Source of the DNA: Ophioceras dolichostomum
Lineage: Eukaryota; Ascomycota; Sordariomycetes; Magnaporthales; Ophioceraceae
NCBI GenBank assembly: GCA_003049485.1
Contig: PYST01000330.1
Location: 1 to 42,538 of the forward strand
Length of the DNA: 42,538 nt
Reading direction: 5' to 3'
The position numbers and the translations under genes were made by a program. Shown here piece by piece: positions 1-12,036 of the stretch (position 1 is the first letter of the stretch; each line of letters begins with the position of its first letter). A model generated the notes under the pieces. It did no database searches. It was not told where the DNA came from and saw only the letters and a program-made list of their open reading frames with translations.

Positions 1-3000
1 GAATCGGTTCGCAATAGCCACTTGTCAGGAGAGTCAACGGCACACAAATGCGTGCATGCCGGCTGGCAGGGAGGCAGGGAGGTAGGGGGCCAGGAAGGCG
101 AATATGGAAGAGGGGCAGAGAAGGAAAGGGAAGGGAGTCTTAGCATACCAGATGCATCGTCTTCGATGTCCTCCACAGTGAGTTTCTGCAGGGGTTCAAG
201 GACAGCTAAAATGAGACAGAATATTAATGATTAGATCATGTATGAGTGGCAGATAGATGATGAGGGCTGAAAAAGGATGAGGGAGGCAGAAAGAGACAGC
301 ACAGCGGTGCAAGGAAATACAATCTAGCCAGCACCTCGGAACACAGCCACCGCAAAGAAAAAAAAGCACAAACACAACTCTCAGGAGACAAACTTACCAT
401 GCCGCAGTTTCGCATACTCAAGATCCAACTCATCCGCCACCTCGGCCGCCGGATCGAAGTACTTCGCGCACTCGTCCAGCACCCTCTGGAACGCCTGCAT
501 GATCAGGCTGTTGATGTGGCTGTTGCGCTTCACGTACGTGTCGCGCAGGAACCGGAGGCACTCCACGCCGACCGAGCGCGCGGCCTGGTCGAGCATCCGC
601 GAGTACTCCACGCCGCCGCTCTCCTCGTCGAAGACCCGCCCCGGCCCGTAGATGAAGACCTTCTGGAACATGAAGTCCTGCACCTCGTTGCTGACGTTGT
701 TATCGCAGTGGGCGAGCAGGCCGGGCACCCAGCGGCACAGGTTGGCCAGGCCGTGCCGGGGGAAGCGGGCGGGCGTTGGCGGCAGCGGTAGCGGCAGCGA
801 GTGTGGGTGTGGGTGCGGGTGGGAGTGTGGGTGGCGAGCCGACGACGGGCTCGTCGCCACACCGGCACCATCATCGTTCTCGTTATTCTCGTTGTCCTCG
901 TTCTCATTCTTCTCGGTGTTCTCGGTGTTCTCGTTGTCCACATCCACTTCGCTGACAATGCCGATTGTATTTTCCGCCGCATGCGTCGTCGTTTGCGCAT
1001 TCTGCGGGTCGAGGTCCAGCACCTCGAAGACGTCGCGGTGGAACTCGAAGAACGCCCTGCCCTCCAGGTTCTGGATGGATTGGCAGTGATCGCAGACGTG
1101 GTAAAACAGCGCCTTCAGACGCTCGGGGCTGCGGCTCGTGCACATGAACACGTGGGCGGCACGGAGGTAGGCCGGCATGCTGTGATGCACGATCACGCCG
1201 TTGATGACCATCTGCAGAGTATTCAGCACCTTGATTTCGGCCTGGGCGCTGATCCGGATCATCCGGGCCACGATGGAGTCGGTCGCCCGTGGGTTCTGGT
1301 TGATCGAGAGAAGCTTGTCGATGAAGACGCTGCCAAGGTTGCGCGGCCACTCACGATTCAACAGGAAAATCTCATTGCGCGTCAGCTCGAAGGGCGCCAA
1401 AGGGTCCAGGCAGGCTGCCCAGAGACGCGGCAAACCGGACGCCTTCGCCTCGGCCCGGTCCTGCGCCCCGGTGATCATACGCTCTGGCCGCGAGTTCGAC
1501 AGTATGAGCTCGAGGAGCGCGATGACGTTGTCGTACATGGGCGGCCGCGTGCTGATTCGGCGCGACACGGCTTGCGCCATGCGCGCGAACTGCGGCGACG
1601 ATGCCTCGTTGGGTTCGGCCGAGATCACCATGACCAGCCTCTTGAGATGCTCTTGATCTAGGAACATGCCCATCTCCTCGCGGCCGAGCTGCACAAACGC
1701 TAACATGAAGCCGAACACCTCGTGCCACGACCGGAGATTGAGATGGAAGTGGTCCCACAGTTCGCTAATCAGGTCGATCATCGGCTGTATTCGGTCGGCG
1801 GTAGAGGTGAAGCGATCCTCTAAATCCTCGCCGCTCAACGGGGCCGTGGCTTTGGCAGTGGCCGTGGCCGACGCCGGGGTTGTTGAGGCCGGGGCTTGGG
1901 TCTGGGTCTGGGCCTCATCATCTTCGCCATAGTCGCCCATTGTCACTGACGACGCCGTCGCTGTCGTCGACCTCGTGTCGGCGGGGCTGCCCCCACGACA
2001 AAATGATGCCGATTTGACGGACCGCGCCATGGCTATGACCAGCTTGGCAGCCGCAAAGCGCACGTGCGGGTCGGTGTTCCGCTGCACCAGCATCCTGAAC
2101 GGCACGCGCCGCTCGCTGAAGTAGTTGATCATAGCCGCCGCGCAGTCCGCGCAGTCATCGGCCCATTGCTCGAGGTTCCTGACCAGCGAGTCAAATTCGG
2201 GCGTGTCCTTGGCGCGCGCCGCAATCTGGTCGAGGTGGGAAAGCGCCATCTCGATAGCAACCTCGTCGGGCCGGTGCGGCGCTGTACAGCTGGTGCTGTT
2301 CAGCTCCCGGCACCGCATGATGGCCGAGTTGACGAGGACGATGTGCATCGGATCGAAGAGGGCGTGGCGCTGCAGCAGACTCGTGTTCTGGTAGTGAATG
2401 TGAGCCGCGAGCGTGTCCGGAACGGGTACCTTGGGCGGACCGTGGCTAGACGACAGCGACAGGGCCTCCTGTTCCTTCGCCAGCGCGGACGCGCGCTGGT
2501 AGAACAGCATGTAGGCACTGAAGGTCTTCTCGTTCGTCTGGCCGACGGCGTCGTAGCGACCGTGGTCGATCCCGCCGAAGCACGCCGCCTCCAGGTTTGC
2601 AGGGTCCCAGGGCATGACGTTGTCGTCGTTGAACTCGACCCACGTCTCGCATCGTCCCGTCGAGGGCCTCTCCCGGCTGAACGAGTAGTAGTGACCCGAC
2701 TCGGCCGTGCCCATGTGCACCAGCACGCCGACAAGCTCGAAGATGTCGGGCGCCCGCTCCTCCGACGGGTCGCTGAGGTGCTCGATGGTGTACGGCCGCA
2801 TGTCGATGCGGCTGGGGAAGGCGAAGTAGTCGTTGATCTTGCTCCGCGTTAGCGAGCGTAGGTTGAACTCGAAGCGCTTGAGGTGGAAGATCAGATTGTC
2901 GGGCACGTCCTTGAGACAGGCCCGCTTGACGGCGTCGACGTGGCGGTCGCAGGTCGAGCACTTGTACTTGTTGTCGCCGCCCATGATCTCGCCGTCGACG

Positions 3001-6000
3001 TAGGCCTGCAGGCTTTCCTGGAGACTGCTCTTGCCCTTAATGTCACACTGAATCGCCGAGAATGGCTCTAGGATCTCCGACACGTGCTCGCACTCTTTGG
3101 ACCGGACCTGCTGCACCAGTTGGCCGCCGTAGAACGAGCGGAGCGTCTTCTTGGCCTCGGACGTCAGCATCTGGCCCTCCCAACGGTCGAACAGCAAGTT
3201 GTAGAACTCATCGACGTCCATCTGGTTGTGGATGTCGATGACCGCGTCCTCGTAGGTGCGGATGCTGTTCACGCAGTCCTGAGGGTCGAAGAACCGCCGA
3301 AGGCTGTCCTGCAAGAATGCAAACACCACCTGCGTGTTCCACAGAAGCTTCTGCGAGTACTCCCTGTCTTGCACCTCGGCCCCCAGCATGAACCGCCGGA
3401 AACCAACGTTCATGAAGAGCTGCGTGAAGAGCGAGTTGAGGTAGCACGTGTTGGACAGATTTTTCAATCCAGCGTAGCCGCACGCCGCTCGGATATTCTT
3501 AGCCCGCTCAAACATGAACGGCAGCTCGAGGTGGTACGTCAGGTTGTCATCTGCTTTGCGTCAGTAAGGGCCCCTATCTCCGATACTCTCACTGATGCAG
3601 GTGAAGGGAGTTTCGAGGGAAATATACCAATGTCTTGGCTGAGTTCCCTATCGCAGGGCACAAGGCTCCTCAGGTCTTGGACCAGGGTCTCTGTCTGGCC
3701 CACATCCTTCCCAATCGCTGCCAGGAGGCCCTCGATCAAGTTGACTCGCGTTTGCGTGTGGAACACGGGACGGGGCAAGACAAGCATATTGCGCTCCGGC
3801 CTGCCGTACTCCTCGCGAATGAAGCGTGGAAACAGATGCTTCCAGAAAATTTTGTGCGCAAGGCCACTGTAGACAGAGTCAGATGCCTCCTGTAACATCA
3901 AAACATGATGAAGATAGAGTGACTTACTATCGTGGCTTCAAGCCATGATCGCCAGGCAGGTTATCCCCGGCAAGAATCAGCTTCAGCATCTCAGCCAGCT
4001 TGAAGATGACTGGATCAACAACATCCGGCTGGGTGGCGTCCTGCATTCGTGGGATCCGGTTAGCACTCGAGAATAACTTCTTCCTTGTCGGCATCGCGGA
4101 GCGACAGGCCAAGCTGTGTCACCAAAGGCCACGTGACATACCTCGTAAGTCTCGTAAGCAAGCAACATCTCAGCAGTCATATCCAAGAGTGCTTGCATGT
4201 CTATAACAGCTGTGCCCGAGCGTCTCAGGATGATGAACAAATCGATCCAAAATGCAAAGGCATCGTCACTCTGGTACGGCAGCACCATAGCAGGGGGGAT
4301 CAGTTGACATGACAGCGGCCAAACGAAACGTTCGACCTCGGTGGAAGACGCGGAAGGGAGGCTATGATACGTGCGATATGTCAGATTACTTCTCGACTCA
4401 TAACGGAAAGAAGGGAGGGGGGATCTGGATGCTGTGCCTTACCTGGCACGCTGCCGAGCCATGCACATGAGGTATTCTCGCACACGCATCCGGACCATCT
4501 GGTGCGGATGGTTGATGATGAGTTGCTGGATGACCTCGGGCACTCGCAAAGCCGGCGATTCCGTGAAGGCAATCCAGCAGCCTTGCGTCAATGATGCACA
4601 GCCGACGAGAGCCCGGAAAAGGGGCATGGGGAGGAGGGCCGCCGCCTGGTCGACAAGGCGCGGGGGCGCCATGCTCATGCGGATCAGGGAGACGAGACGG
4701 TGAACAAGGTCGCCGTCTAGACACTTGACCACCGTCGGGGAGAGTGCCGGGTCCACGGGAGAGTCGCCACGAAGCGGTATGGCCATCGCTGAATGGTTTC
4801 GAAGGGGCTCATCCTCGCCGTACATCACACTCAGTATGATTTCAACGATCGCGTTCGTCAAGTATATCTGGGAGTTATCCGTGGCAGGTTCGATTACGTC
4901 GGGACTTCGAAGAGCTGCAACGGCGAGCGCGAGGATCCTCGCCAGATCGCCGTCGTCTGGTCGTTTCGGCGCCTGGTTTTCCTGGCCCTGGCCAGCGCCT
5001 CGGCGAAGGCTACTCAGGAGGACCTTCATGGCATGAATAGCATAGCATGACTTGAACGTCTGCCCGGCCGGGAAGATCTCAGTCGGGTCCGTAGAGTCAG
5101 TGCGGATGGCCTTCAGGACGCGATCATCGGCGGGGAGTCGAGTCAGGAAGGTGTATATCTCAGATCCCGGGGTGCCGTTGAGGCTGAGGCACTCCCAGAG
5201 CTTCTCGAAATGGCTCTGTATCTCGATCTCCACAGGCGAGGCGCCGCGGCGGATCCAAGTGGACATCGGGGCATCGGATTCGCGCTTGACTAGGATTAAG
5301 CCGTTGTGGATCCGGAGGTCCTCGAGAGACTTGCAGATGTCGCTTTCGAGCGGAACAAATGCTTGGCCTCGGTAGTATATCCGGTAGTTGTCGAATCCTG
5401 TGGCCTCCTTCAGGCTCGCCAGCAGCGAGGCCGCAGTGTTGCGTCGACCGATATTAAGGTCCTTCACCTCTGTCTGCTTGTCGCCGTCGAAGCACTGGAA
5501 CTTGAGCTCTGCCGAGTCGCCCTCCACCCCGTTCGGCAGCGCGAGCGGGAGAGACCTCAAGTCGGGAGCCGAAAAGTGGGCCGCATTCGAGTAGAGACGG
5601 TGAAATTCTCGCAGGATCGAGAGCGAGCGCACGAAGAGGTGCGTCTGCTCCTGCCGCTGGGATTCGTCGACGGCCATTGCCATCGACTCGGTGTTGACGT
5701 CGCCACCCGCGGCTCCGTCGCCGCGGCCGCGGCCGCGGGCATCGCTGAGGTCGAAGGCCTTCAGCTGCTCGGCTGCCGAGAAGAGCTGCTTCAAACACCG
5801 CTCCACAAACGCGAGGTGCACCTTGCGGGCACGGTTGTGCGAGAAGTTCTTGATTGTCCGGCTGTTGAGGTAGATGTCGTTGACCAGCGTGTCGATAGCC
5901 TGCTGATGAAGGAGGCGGTGGTGCGATGTGAGGATCATGCGCCACACCTGCTCGATCGCGCCGCGGTCGAGGTGCTGGGCATCATCCAACACGTCGCTCA

Positions 6001-9000
6001 TGGGGTCGTTGACCACCGGCATGATCCAGGCGCGGACGAACTCGAGCGCACCAGTGCTGAGGCAGTCCGGTGGCAACTCCGGCAGAAAGTCTTTGAGACA
6101 CGTCGTTAGGAAAGCATTCTCCGGCTTCATCCGATTGAAACATGAGTTCAAGATCCGCCAGGACGCATCTCGGTCTTCCAGGCAGGCCACCTCCCGGCCG
6201 ACCATCATGTTCCAGAGTCGACGGCCGAGGTCATTCCCCGCGATGGTGTCCGGTAGGTGGTGGACTAGGTGCTGAATTAGGTCCCTGCGAGGGCTGTTCG
6301 TGCCTCCGCTGATAACTGGGAAATACCCCGCTTTGCGGCCAGCCGCGATGGCGTGCTGGAGCTCGTCGATGAGCAGCTCGGCGAGCGGCCACCGTGCTGC
6401 GAGCATCCCCATATCCCTCACCCAGAAGGGATTCATGAGGTGGTGCAGTGCCGTGAGACTGCCCAGCGTCGTTGATGTCTTCTCGGAGATGTCCCGCATG
6501 CAGTCCTCGAACAACAGGTTCCGGCCAGTGATATCCGGTCCCGTCGAGAGGAGGTCTTTGAACTTGACGTTGGCGAACTCTCGCACGTCGGGGTAGGCGA
6601 CTGGCGAGTTCACACCCAAGACAGACGACTCCCGCATGAGCCTCAAGCACAGCCGGTACGGCGCGATCTCCTGGCGGTCGATGGGGCACTTTTGCATAAT
6701 GCCCCTGAAGAGGAGGTCGGTGAGTTCGCGAACCGTGTACGAGAAATTCTCCACCGGTAGGATCGCCAGCTTCCCACATAGGTACAACAGCGAATCGAAG
6801 CTCATGAGATGCACGATCCTCGTGGTCATGCGCAGCAGCGCGTCCGACACGCGGGGGTCCTGCGTGGTCGTCGCCGTCTGCCACAACAGGTCGGTGTGCT
6901 CGTTCGTGTACGTGCTAGCCACGATGAGGAAGCCGATGATGTTACCACTCTCCTGCGTGATCTCCGGATGGCACGTCGGCCCCAGGATGTACCGGACCAG
7001 TCCGCCTTCCTGCAGGAAGTCGGAGAAGTATTTCTGCACCGCGACGTTGCGCGGGTCGTGAGGCGGGTCGCTGAATCGCTTCCAGCACTGCACCATGTCG
7101 GTGCACATCTGGCCCACGGCCATGACGCGCAGGTTCATCTGGCTGGACACGATGAGGTTGCTGTACATGCTGAACCGGAGCTCGCAGGCAAAGACATCCG
7201 CCAGCAGAGCATTGGCAATCTGCGGATGAGCCTTCCTGAAGTCATCTCTAGTCCGAGATGACGAAGGGTGCTCGACCGTCAGGACGACCTGGGCGATCTC
7301 TCCCAGGTACTTGATCATGCCGCCCATGTGTTCGGACGAGAGGTTTGTGATGCTCTTGTCCATGAAGTTCAGAATGATTGCGGAGATCGTCTTGTACATC
7401 TCCCAGCCAAAGCCTAGGCGGAGCCGCGCCACTTCCAGAGAATTCACTGGGTCGGCTACGGCCTGTTGGAGGCGGGGGTCCTGATGGAGGCGGAGGTCCT
7501 GCTGGAGGATGACCGAGCTCATCTTGCAGATGTACTCGAGATGGTCGTTCAGCCGAGGGAAGCGTGGAAGCATCTCGGCGAGGGCCTGCGAAAGCCGTAA
7601 CAACGGGCCGAATGAGCCAGTAGATGTCTCGTGATAAGACAGGAATCGACGGATCAGAGCGGCGTAATCGTCCCGGTCTGCGTAGTTGCCTGAGTACATC
7701 TGCGCCTCGTCTCGCATACACAGCGAGCTGAATACATGGAGATATGATGGGCACACCAGGTCCGGAGGGCGGGCGTCTTCAACCCTGATTGCGTTGCGCA
7801 GTGTCTGGAGGTCGAATCCCACCCAGTGAGCCGTGAGCACAGCGAACGAGTCGCACAGCTCGGAGAATCGGATTCGGAGCGTCCTCTCTCGCACAGTTGA
7901 CCTGTCAGGCGATGGTTATATTCGTAGGTGGTTAGCCATGGTTCCGGACGTAGGTAGATCTTCGTCCATTTGATGCCCTGCCGGGGTGTGCTGCGCGGGA
8001 TTTCGGCTGAGCAAAAACTTGCCTTCGGTAAAAGACGGTCCACATGATCTCTGGCAGCGTCTGCCAGTATATGCGGTACTCCTGCATCGACTCGTAGAGC
8101 ACACCGTGATCATCGACCTCCTTGACGTAGTCCAGATACTGGTCAATCCACTCTCTGAGGGTTACTGAAACAGACTCGTCTGTATAACACACGTACACGC
8201 GCGGGCGTTTGTCAGTCAGTACGCGAGCCCGTAATTCTCATCAGAACCCTAGAAGCTGCCAGGGACACTTACGAGAGGCAATGTGATTCCGAACCCTGTC
8301 CACACTGTCGTGATGGTGCTCGCCCTCAGTCCGGTAAGGGTAGCCACCGGTCGGGTCTTCCATGGGAGTCTCTCCGCGCAAGTCGTGCAGGATAGTGACG
8401 TGGGGCTCACTTGTCACGAAGTCGGAGTCCTCGTCCGGTTGGACATCGATCACCTCGACGGGGGGACTGCCCGCGTCCATGGCAGAGGATGTCGGCGTCG
8501 AGTCTGAGGCGTCATTGCTGTTGCCGCTGCTGCCGGGGTTGCCAGCGCCGCCGTCGCCAGTGCAAGTGCCGTTGCCCATACCGTTGCCGAGGCCGTTGCC
8601 GTTGATGATGGCACCGCCGTGGTCCATGTCGACCTCCGGCTCCTCGACGCTGGCCTTCACATCGTCGGCCTCTGGAGCTTCCGAGGCGGGCTCCGTTGGG
8701 GCCTTGGCCGAAAGAGGAGAGGACGGTATTGTCTCAAGCGGCCGCTGGGAGCTCCGCAGGTTGATTGTAACTCTGCTAGAGACAGGCTCAGGAGGCGTCT
8801 GTGGCCGATCTGATGTCATCTCTGGAGTTTGTGGGGTCGCAGCGGTCGGGGCGACATCGTCGACGGCCATGTCGGAGTCTTGGGGAAGCGGCAGCAGTGG
8901 GCGGGGGTCTTGGTCTGTAGCAGCTGCACCAGGGCCCTCGGAGGCCCTTGCGGCGCCCACGGTGCCTGGGGACCGGCTGGGTGAGGCGCCGCCACTCATA

Positions 9001-9122
9001 GAGGTGCGGCGTCGCTTACGTGCGGAGAGTTCGTCGTCGTCGAAGGGCTTGGGGCGGGTCGAGCAAGGCTCAGAGGAGACGGCGCGTTCTCTCGACGTGG
9101 GGGACTGTGCAGCCTGGTCCAT
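1..9122 (-). CDS. large USP9X/USP24-like ubiquitin carboxyl-terminal hydrolase (3' end probably outside the window)
   Basis: A deubiquitinating cysteine protease that would remove ubiquitin from substrates. Exons read on the minus strand: 9122-8273, 8179-8023, 7901-4443, 4268-4142, 4040-3928, 3866-3628, 3550-398 and 205-149, with a possible last piece at 20-1. Phases agree at every junction and give at least 2,718 residues. The N-terminal 280 residues are disordered with a basic KRRR cluster (36-39). A long helical region follows, with a ubiquitin-like segment near residues 1131-1206. The USP domain is about 1673-2003: Cys box NLSNTCYLNS (Cys1684), zinc-ribbon second pair KCSTCD, His box SGHYYS (His1935) and FNDDNV (Asp1957/1958), so it looks catalytically intact. 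The C-terminal 700 residues match what I recall of the DUF3517 region that follows USP domains in filamentous fungi. The start ATG at 9122 is the first in-frame ATG. Substrates cannot be read from sequence. Confidence 0.93.
7902..8022 (-). other. GC-AG intron in the deubiquitinase gene
   Basis: The exon before this intron ends at 8023 with CGAAG and the intron starts with GCAAGT, the usual donor of GC-AG introns. The acceptor is CCTGACAG just before 7901. Joining 8023 to 7901 in phase 2 keeps the frame (YRR then STVRERTL). I found no nearby GT donor that would keep the frame. Confidence 0.8.
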
Positions 9123-11100
9123 CTGGTTGGCGCAGCTGATAAACACGGAATTGTTAGAGCTCCAGGGTCCCGAGAGCTTCGCTCGAGACAGCTCGGCGAT
9201 AGCTTCCTAACGCCCCCCAGCACGGGCATACGGTTGATTTTTGGGTAGACCGCAAGCAGGTGGTGGATGCCGACGGAGGGAGGACGGAAGGAAGCTGCAA
9301 ATGGCCAAGGCAAGGGCGGATCGGATCTGAGGTTCGATCCGAGGGGAGCACGAGGCTTGAACAAATAAAAGAGAGATAATGAAAAGGAATAGAAAGAGAA
9401 AAAACAGACCTCTCAGAAAAAGAAAGAGAAAATGTCAGATAGAAAGAAGAAGACAGGGAAAAATTGTTGACACAAGGCTGCAAGGTGGGATGGAGGGACA
9501 GTGGATGCAGACCAGCAATAGCAGCAGAATGAGGTCAAAAGGCACAGCCCGGCCGCTACCTTGGCGAGCGTCAGTCAAGGTATGCAGCAAGGTAGCAGGT
9601 GCTCTCCAGCGGTCGGAAGGTGGGGAGCTGGCTTGCTTGGGTGTGTGGGAACTGGAAGGTCAGGCCCGTCCGTCTGTGCCCCAGCGCCAGGCAGACAGGG
9701 ACTAAGGAATTGGAGCTGAGCAGCGGCAGAGGACCGCACCAGCCAGGGATGGGGAGCTTCCAGTTGGTTTCCAGTCGGTTTGTCGTGCAGGCGAACTGGG
9801 CGATTTGATGGAGGCAGGTCGATTACGGCTGAATATGTTCAGACTTTGGATGAGAGAAGTGCAGGACGAGGAAGAGAGGAAGCGAGCTCCTCGAGAGTTC
9901 TGGTGCTCCTGCTGCACTCAGTTTTCTTTGACTGCTTGTGGTTGTTGCTCTGTCATGTTGAGAAGAAGTGGGCAAGCATTTCAATGTTCTTTTTGGTGGG
10001 GTGAAAGCACGACGGGACGCGGGGAAGGGGTGTATGTGAACTGAGGTAGCAAGGTCGGGACGCGTCGCCACAACAGGTCTTCAACACCTGCCGGCTACTA
10101 CCTTGTGGTACATGTATTCACTCAGCCAACAGCCACACACTTAAACCAGCATACGGGATCAACTGCACGTTTGATCTCTTCGAAGCTTTGAGTGATTCCG
10201 TTATCTCGCAAGTCACATAGGTCATTGACATTTTAAACCTCGCAAAAGTATCAAAGAAAAAGACTCGAGTCTGCACGAAGTGAAAATGCGTCCCCTCACC
10301 CTGGTCGTGTGGCTCATTACAGCACGGTCTCGTTGCGTTTGATCAGTCTAGATGCACTCAGCCAGCGGCAAAGCTCCGCTCCCATCGAGCTCCGGGCCAG
10401 AAACCTCTAGCCCTTTACACACAGGGCGAAAAGGAAATGCGACACGCACAAATGTGACCGATAAAACTAACGATGCAGGTACCGCCCAGCAGGAGCTGTT
10501 CACCCGTCAAACTTATTGCCCGAAAATCTGTGGCTCATCGAATCAACTTAACTTCCAGGTTCCTCATTACTTCAAACCTTCGTCGCTGGGCTCACCCCGG
10601 GTGTGTCCCGATGACATAGTGGGTTAGTTGGTGGGTGCTCTGGAACGCAGGACGGACCTTAGCATTTTTTGGAGAACATTTCGTGGTGGGATGCGCCGAC
10701 CCTCCCCTCCTCCCGTCTTGCCGTCTTAACATTGGATATTTTTATAAAGATGCGGTGGAGCAGACGTCCCAAAAGCACAGCTGATGAATACTGGTAACGA
10801 ACGGCCCGGTGCACGCGAGATCGTCTACAAGCGGCGTGCAGGCTGATCCGCATCCGCCATTCAATGAGCACCGGCACGTCGAAGCTTCATTCTCTTTCAG
10901 CCGGGCCAAGGCCAAGCCTGGCAGCCTGGTTCTTTCCTGCCCACACCAATCTCGTCATCTATCAGGTCAGGTGACCTCAGCCAGACAGAGGATTTCTGAA
11001 AATCCGGCTCCAGAAGTAACTTTCAAACGAGACAAGGACAAAGAACGCGAGTGAGGACTGTCCATCGGGTGCGGTGTGCGTCAGGTATCTCTGTATCGTG
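9123..11100. promoter_or_regulatory. divergent intergenic region between the deubiquitinase and Pop3 genes
   Basis: About 2 kb with no supportable gene. Positions 9376-9470 are almost pure purine on the plus strand, that is CT-rich in the direction of the deubiquitinase gene, as is common in fungal leaders just downstream of transcription starts. The remainder (about 9500-11100) has only short frames of skewed composition and no domain I recognise. It should hold the promoters of both flanking genes. A GGTTCGATCC tRNA B-box lookalike at about 9328 has no A-box at proper spacing. Confidence 0.5.
9136..9231 (-). other. possible 5'-UTR intron of the deubiquitinase gene
   Basis: On the minus strand a CTAAC branch motif (9157-9153) lies 16 nt before a TTTATCAG acceptor (AG at 9137-9136), just ahead of the start ATG at 9122. 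A GTATGC donor at 9231 would give a 96-nt intron. The acceptor half is convincing; the donor choice is a guess. Confidence 0.35.
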
Positions 11101-12036
11101 ATGGACCGCAAAAGACTAGTTCACCAACTAGACACTCCCTACTCGACCGTCCAATGGTAAGGGTGATCCTATGGCCACTCCCTGTTCAGGATTGGAATGT
11201 CTTTGGTTTCTGATATCCGGCAGGCCTCTTATACAGCAAGATGATCAGGACGCAATTCTTGAGCTCCTGTGCACGTAAGCCTCATGTTCCGTCCTCCTCT
11301 AGCCTACCAGCACTTCGAAAACCCCTGGCTTCCGACAGAGATCTGCACGTTTTCCTAACATGACATCTAACTGCACAGTCTTCTCTCTCCACTGGGGGCC
11401 TATCGCCGGACCTTCATCCCTCCCTCCAAGGGCAAGAGAAGCAAACGGAAGAGACGGGGGGAAGCGGACCCTGCATCTGCGCCGCAGGGCAAACCGCCCC
11501 CTCGTCCCGAGCTGGCCCAGTTTGTTGATGTCGGACTAGCAAACATCACCAAATGCCTCCAAGACGAGGCCGGCGCTCCGGTGGTGACCAGGCCGGGTCT
11601 TGGGCCGGCCCCGGCCCCCAACCCCACCGAACAGGGTCCGCCAGCTCCTGCCGGCCCTGATTTGAGGCCGCGCTCTTCTTATGCTGCAATTTTCGTCAGC
11701 CGGTCTGGCCAGGCCTCGGCCTTTCACTGCCATTTCCCACAGATGGTCGCAGTGGCCGGGGAGTTGCGACGCCCAGGCCAGCCAGGCATCCGCTTGGTCG
11801 GGTTCAGCAATGCTGCGAGCGAGGGCCGCCTCAGCGAGTGTCTAGGCATCCCCCGAGCATCGTGTATTGCCCTACGCGCTGGAGCGCCGCTCTCCCAGGC
11901 GCTGCTCGCCTTCGTTATGGAGAAGGTTTCCCCTATCGAGGTGTCTTGGCTCAAGGAGGTCGAGGTCGGTCATCGGGAGACCAAGATCAACACCATCCAA
12001 ACCACAGTCGGTCCTAAGAAGCAGAGATGTACTTAA
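11101..12036 (+). CDS. POP3: RNase P / RNase MRP subunit Pop3-like
   Basis: Likely the fungal Pop3 (Rpp38-related) protein subunit of RNase P and RNase MRP, which process pre-tRNA and pre-rRNA in the nucleolus and nucleus. Exons 11101-11156, 11224-11274 and 11379-12036 join in phase (introns of 67 and 104 nt, donors GTAAGG and GTAAGC, acceptors GGCAG and CTGCACAG) to give 254 residues. Family-like stretches as I recall them: DDQDAILELLCTLLSPLG near the N terminus; a basic PSKGKRSKRKRR run; SSYAAIFVSRSG; FHCHFPQMVA; RLVGFSNAAS; LSECLGIPRASCIAL (the L7Ae/Rpp38-like core); and RETKINTIQTTVGPKK at the C terminus. A proline-rich linker (residues about 70-130) is variable. The first two exons are so short that a single-ORF reading would start falsely near 11581. 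Exon borders are inferred by eye. Confidence 0.87.

Noticed and set aside
801..6109. Plus-strand frames of 260-290 codons across the deubiquitinase gene
   Set aside because: They are shadows caused by GC-rich third codon positions; the minus-strand frame has clear domains and splice sites.
9300..9340. tRNA-like TGGCCAAGG and GGTTCGATCC boxes
   Set aside because: The A- and B-box-like motifs are only about 27 nt apart and no cloverleaf stems form.
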